DNA from: Psychrobacter sp. | Lineage (GTDB): Bacteria > Pseudomonadota > Gammaproteobacteria > Pseudomonadales > Moraxellaceae | Length of the DNA stretch: 57,575 nucleotides | Assembly (NCBI RefSeq): GCF_030454045.1 | Contig: NZ_JAKDJE010000011.1 | Span: 1-57,575 of the forward strand | Direction: 5' to 3' | Program-made: the position numbers and the translations under genes | The notes under the pieces: model-generated | Told to the model about the DNA's origin: nothing | The model's input: only the letters and a program-made list of their open reading frames with translations | Database searches by the model: none | Part shown: positions 56,033-57,575 of the stretch, piece after piece | Numbering within the stretch: the first letter of the stretch is position 1 | Layout of the letters: the number at the start of each line of letters is the position of its first letter

Positions 56033-56308
56033 AAATATCTCCGGCAATGCTAAAGGCTTTCAACACTAACTATCATTAAGTCAGCTTAAAAGCAGTAGAG
56101 TGATAAATAAAATGACTTGTACGCCATTCAGGACAACCCTGCATTACTAGAGTTGACCTAGTGTACGACAAGCGCAATTAAAAATAAAAAACCATTTAAT
56201 CCGTTTGAACCCCCGCATCGCATCTATTAGCTATAATACTTAATTAAAGCAATAAGCCGACTGTGGTACATTGTTCAGAACCTGATTTAAATGCGAGGGC
56301 AATTATAA
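56033..56308. other. Spacer upstream of rpsO
   Basis: About 275 bases. The rpsO promoter should be here. No RNA gene or repeat recognised. Confidence 0.35.
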
Positions 56309-56340
56309 CAAAAAACTGCTGAACTAGCAGCAGTTTTTCA
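56309..56340. terminator. Terminator after the small-protein operon
   Basis: AAAAACTGCTG (56311-56321) paired with CAGCAGTTTTT (56328-56338), 6-base loop AACTAG. Ends the PfpI operon on the minus strand; symmetric, so it could act both ways. Confidence 0.85.
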
Positions 56341-56406
56341 TAATACTTGTAAACTTATCTTAGCTATTAGTAAGAAACTGATGATGTCATCATTGGTAAA
56401 ATAACC

Positions 56407-56583
56407 CTATTTCTTAATATCATCTTCTGTTGCATTACCACCTAGCTCATCACTGTCGAGTGGTGCTGCAGTCGTCACTTCTGCTAGACTATCAGGTGCA
56501 GCATCTTCACTAGGATTGATATCCTCTGAAAGTTGCTCAATTTCTTTTTCTTGTTCGTCCATATTGCCTGATAAATTACTCAT
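56407..56583 (-). CDS. Small acidic protein, 58 residues
   Basis: An open frame too short for standard thresholds but well supported: ATG at 56583 with AGGAG upstream (7 bases), and a terminator after the stop. The sequence starts MSNLSGNMDEQEKEIEQLSE and is rich in Asp and Glu, with no Cys or membrane segment; probably disordered. It lies 109 bases after the next mini-gene on the same strand, downstream of a PfpI-like gene. No family recognised. Confidence 0.7.
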   Translation of the reverse strand: MSNLSGNMDEQEKEIEQLSEDINPSEDAAPDSLAEVTTAAPLDSDELGGNATEDDIKK

Positions 56584-56692
56584 ATTAGCTCCTAAATTAT
56601 AATTTTTGGAATTTATATTTCAGAATTATCGATATTGAACTGAAAGTTAAGTACGACGATGTCACCCTGTTACAGGCGACTTTTTGAGCGTG

Positions 56693-56854
56693 TTACTTAT
56701 CTTCTTTAGCATTCTCTAAGTTGTCAGCAATACGCTCAGCTGCAGCTTCGTTATCTTCAGTATGGTTATTTTCAGTCTGGCCTTTAAGAGCGGCTTTTGC
56801 TGATTCAGAGCGTTGCTGTTCAAGTTTAGTATCATTTGGATTAGAGTTAGACAT
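56693..56854 (-). CDS. Small acidic protein, 53 residues
   Basis: Open frame MSNSNPNDTKLEQQRSESAK to ENAKEDK, with AAGGAA seven bases before the ATG, the same style of ribosome site as the PfpI gene upstream (AAGGAAATATT before its ATG). Rich in Ala, Asn, Glu and Lys; one central alpha-helix is likely. It lies 74 bases after the PfpI stop. No family recognised. Confidence 0.7.
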   Translation of the reverse strand: MSNSNPNDTKLEQQRSESAKAALKGQTENNHTEDNEAAAERIADNLENAKEDK

Positions 56855-56928
56855 AATATTTTCCTTAATTATAATTATAAATATTTGAGAGTTCTTAATT
56901 TTTCATCTTTCAATAAATGAAGTAAAAT

Positions 56929-57453
56929 TTAAGACAATGCTTTATCAATGGCATTAACGAAGTTACTGATATCATCTGGATTACGTGAAGTAATTAAATT
57001 GCCATCGACTTGTACTGTTTTATCGACATACGTCGCACCAGCATTTTCCAAATCTGTTTGTAATGTATGGAAGGCAGTAAGGGTTTTACCTTTTGCAATG
57101 CCCGTGTTGATAAGCGCCCAAGAAGCGTGGCATATCACAGCTAATGGTTTACCTGCATCATTGATAGCATTGATAATGTCATGGGCTTCTTTATTACCAC
57201 GAATGGTATCCGCATTGACCGTACCACCTGGTAATACCAATGCATCATAATCGGAAACATTTGCATCTTTTACGAAGATATCAGCAGTAAAGGTATCACC
57301 TTTATTTACATCCTGCTGCATGGCTTGGACTTCTTTAGTATCGTTCGTAGTGATCAGTAGCGTCTTATAACCTTTGTCTTTCAGCTGGTTATTCACCTCT
57401 TCGTATTCTGCTTGCTCAAAATTATTGTGTAGTAAAAAAGCGATCGTTTTCAT
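56929..57453 (-). CDS. DJ-1/PfpI-family protein
   Basis: 174 residues. The nucleophile elbow AVICHASW holds Cys108 and His109, and Glu16 lies in the N-terminal FEQAEYEEV, the third conserved residue of the family. Members act as glyoxalases, deglycases or chaperones, often in stress responses. AAGGAAATATT precedes the ATG. It starts a probable three-gene transcript ending at the terminator at 56309. Confidence 0.9.
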   Translation of the reverse strand: MKTIAFLLHNNFEQAEYEEVNNQLKDKGYKTLLITTNDTKEVQAMQQDVNKGDTFTADIFVKDANVSDYDALVLPGGTVNADTIRGNKEAHDIINAINDAGKPLAVICHASWALINTGIAKGKTLTAFHTLQTDLENAGATYVDKTVQVDGNLITSRNPDDISNFVNAIDKALS

Positions 57454-57526
57454 AATATTTCCTTTTGTATTTAGCGTCGAGTTTGTATCAATTCATTTGT
57501 TATAATATTTTTATCATTCATTAATA

Positions 57527-57540
57527 GACCTCTTGCAAAA
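57527..57540. mobile_element. Possible insertion-sequence end
   Basis: GACCTCTTGCAAAA resembles the terminal repeats of some IS5-family elements. Only 50 bases follow before the window ends, so no transposase or second end can be seen. It could be chance. Confidence 0.25.
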
Positions 57541-57575
57541 GTAGTTGTAAGACACAACGTATATTATTGAACTCT

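Overview
The window looks like chromosomal core DNA from a Moraxellaceae bacterium, most likely Psychrobacter. The grounds are the block gltA / sdhCDAB / sucAB-lpdA-sucCD, the gene neighbourhood argH / fimS(algZ)-algR-hemC-hemD shared with Pseudomonas and Acinetobacter, the moderate GC with long AT-rich spacers, and protein sequences close to those I know from Psychrobacter and Acinetobacter. Genus assignment is inference. I see no prophage, CRISPR array, tRNA or rRNA.

Layout. (1) 1-1.6 kb: one AT-rich minus-strand gene fusing a TagD-like cytidylyltransferase to a Gfo/Idh/MocA oxidoreductase, probably the edge of a surface-polysaccharide locus. (2) 1.7-17.5 kb: TCA-cycle block. sucA, sucB, lpdA, sucC, sucD and sdhC, sdhD, sdhA, sdhB are on the minus strand; gltA diverges from sdhC across about 1 kb. 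Hairpin terminators follow sucD, sucB, sdhB and gltA. (3) 17.6-22.3 kb: a lipoprotein, an HExxH protein, rarA, and a ribB with a degenerate RibA domain (RibBX type). (4) 22.4-30.7 kb: thioesterase, hemX-hemD-hemC, algR-algZ, divergent argH, then yggX. A 133-bp nested inverted repeat lies before yggX. (5) 30.8-36.1 kb: the pstSCAB-phoU phosphate operon with a Pho box. (6) 36.3-38.8 kb: TPP riboswitch and thiC. (7) 38.9-48.6 kb: class I aldolase, DMT permease, ABC exporter, alpha/beta hydrolase, AlkB-like dioxygenase, a decayed EcsC gene, quinone-oxidoreductase-like MDR protein, EEP-family hydrolase and a bacterial eRF1-like (baeRF) protein. (8) 49-57.5 kb: oligopeptidase A and YheV, a membrane-anchored coiled-coil protein, a macro-domain-like protein, pnp, rpsO, and a probable three-gene stress operon (PfpI/DJ-1 protein plus two tiny acidic proteins). 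The last 50 bases may hold an insertion-sequence end.

Most genes are housekeeping and form known units: citrate synthase, 2-oxoglutarate dehydrogenase, succinyl-CoA synthetase and succinate dehydrogenase cover half the TCA cycle; pst/phoU import phosphate under PhoB; hemC/D/X serve haem synthesis; thiC is under TPP feedback. The less ordinary items are the two MITE-like inverted-repeat elements, the EcsC pseudogene, the AlgZ kinase with a degraded ATP-binding region and a start overlapping argH, the degenerate macro-domain protein, and the PfpI operon with two unlisted mini-proteins. I did not find a clear new multi-gene system.
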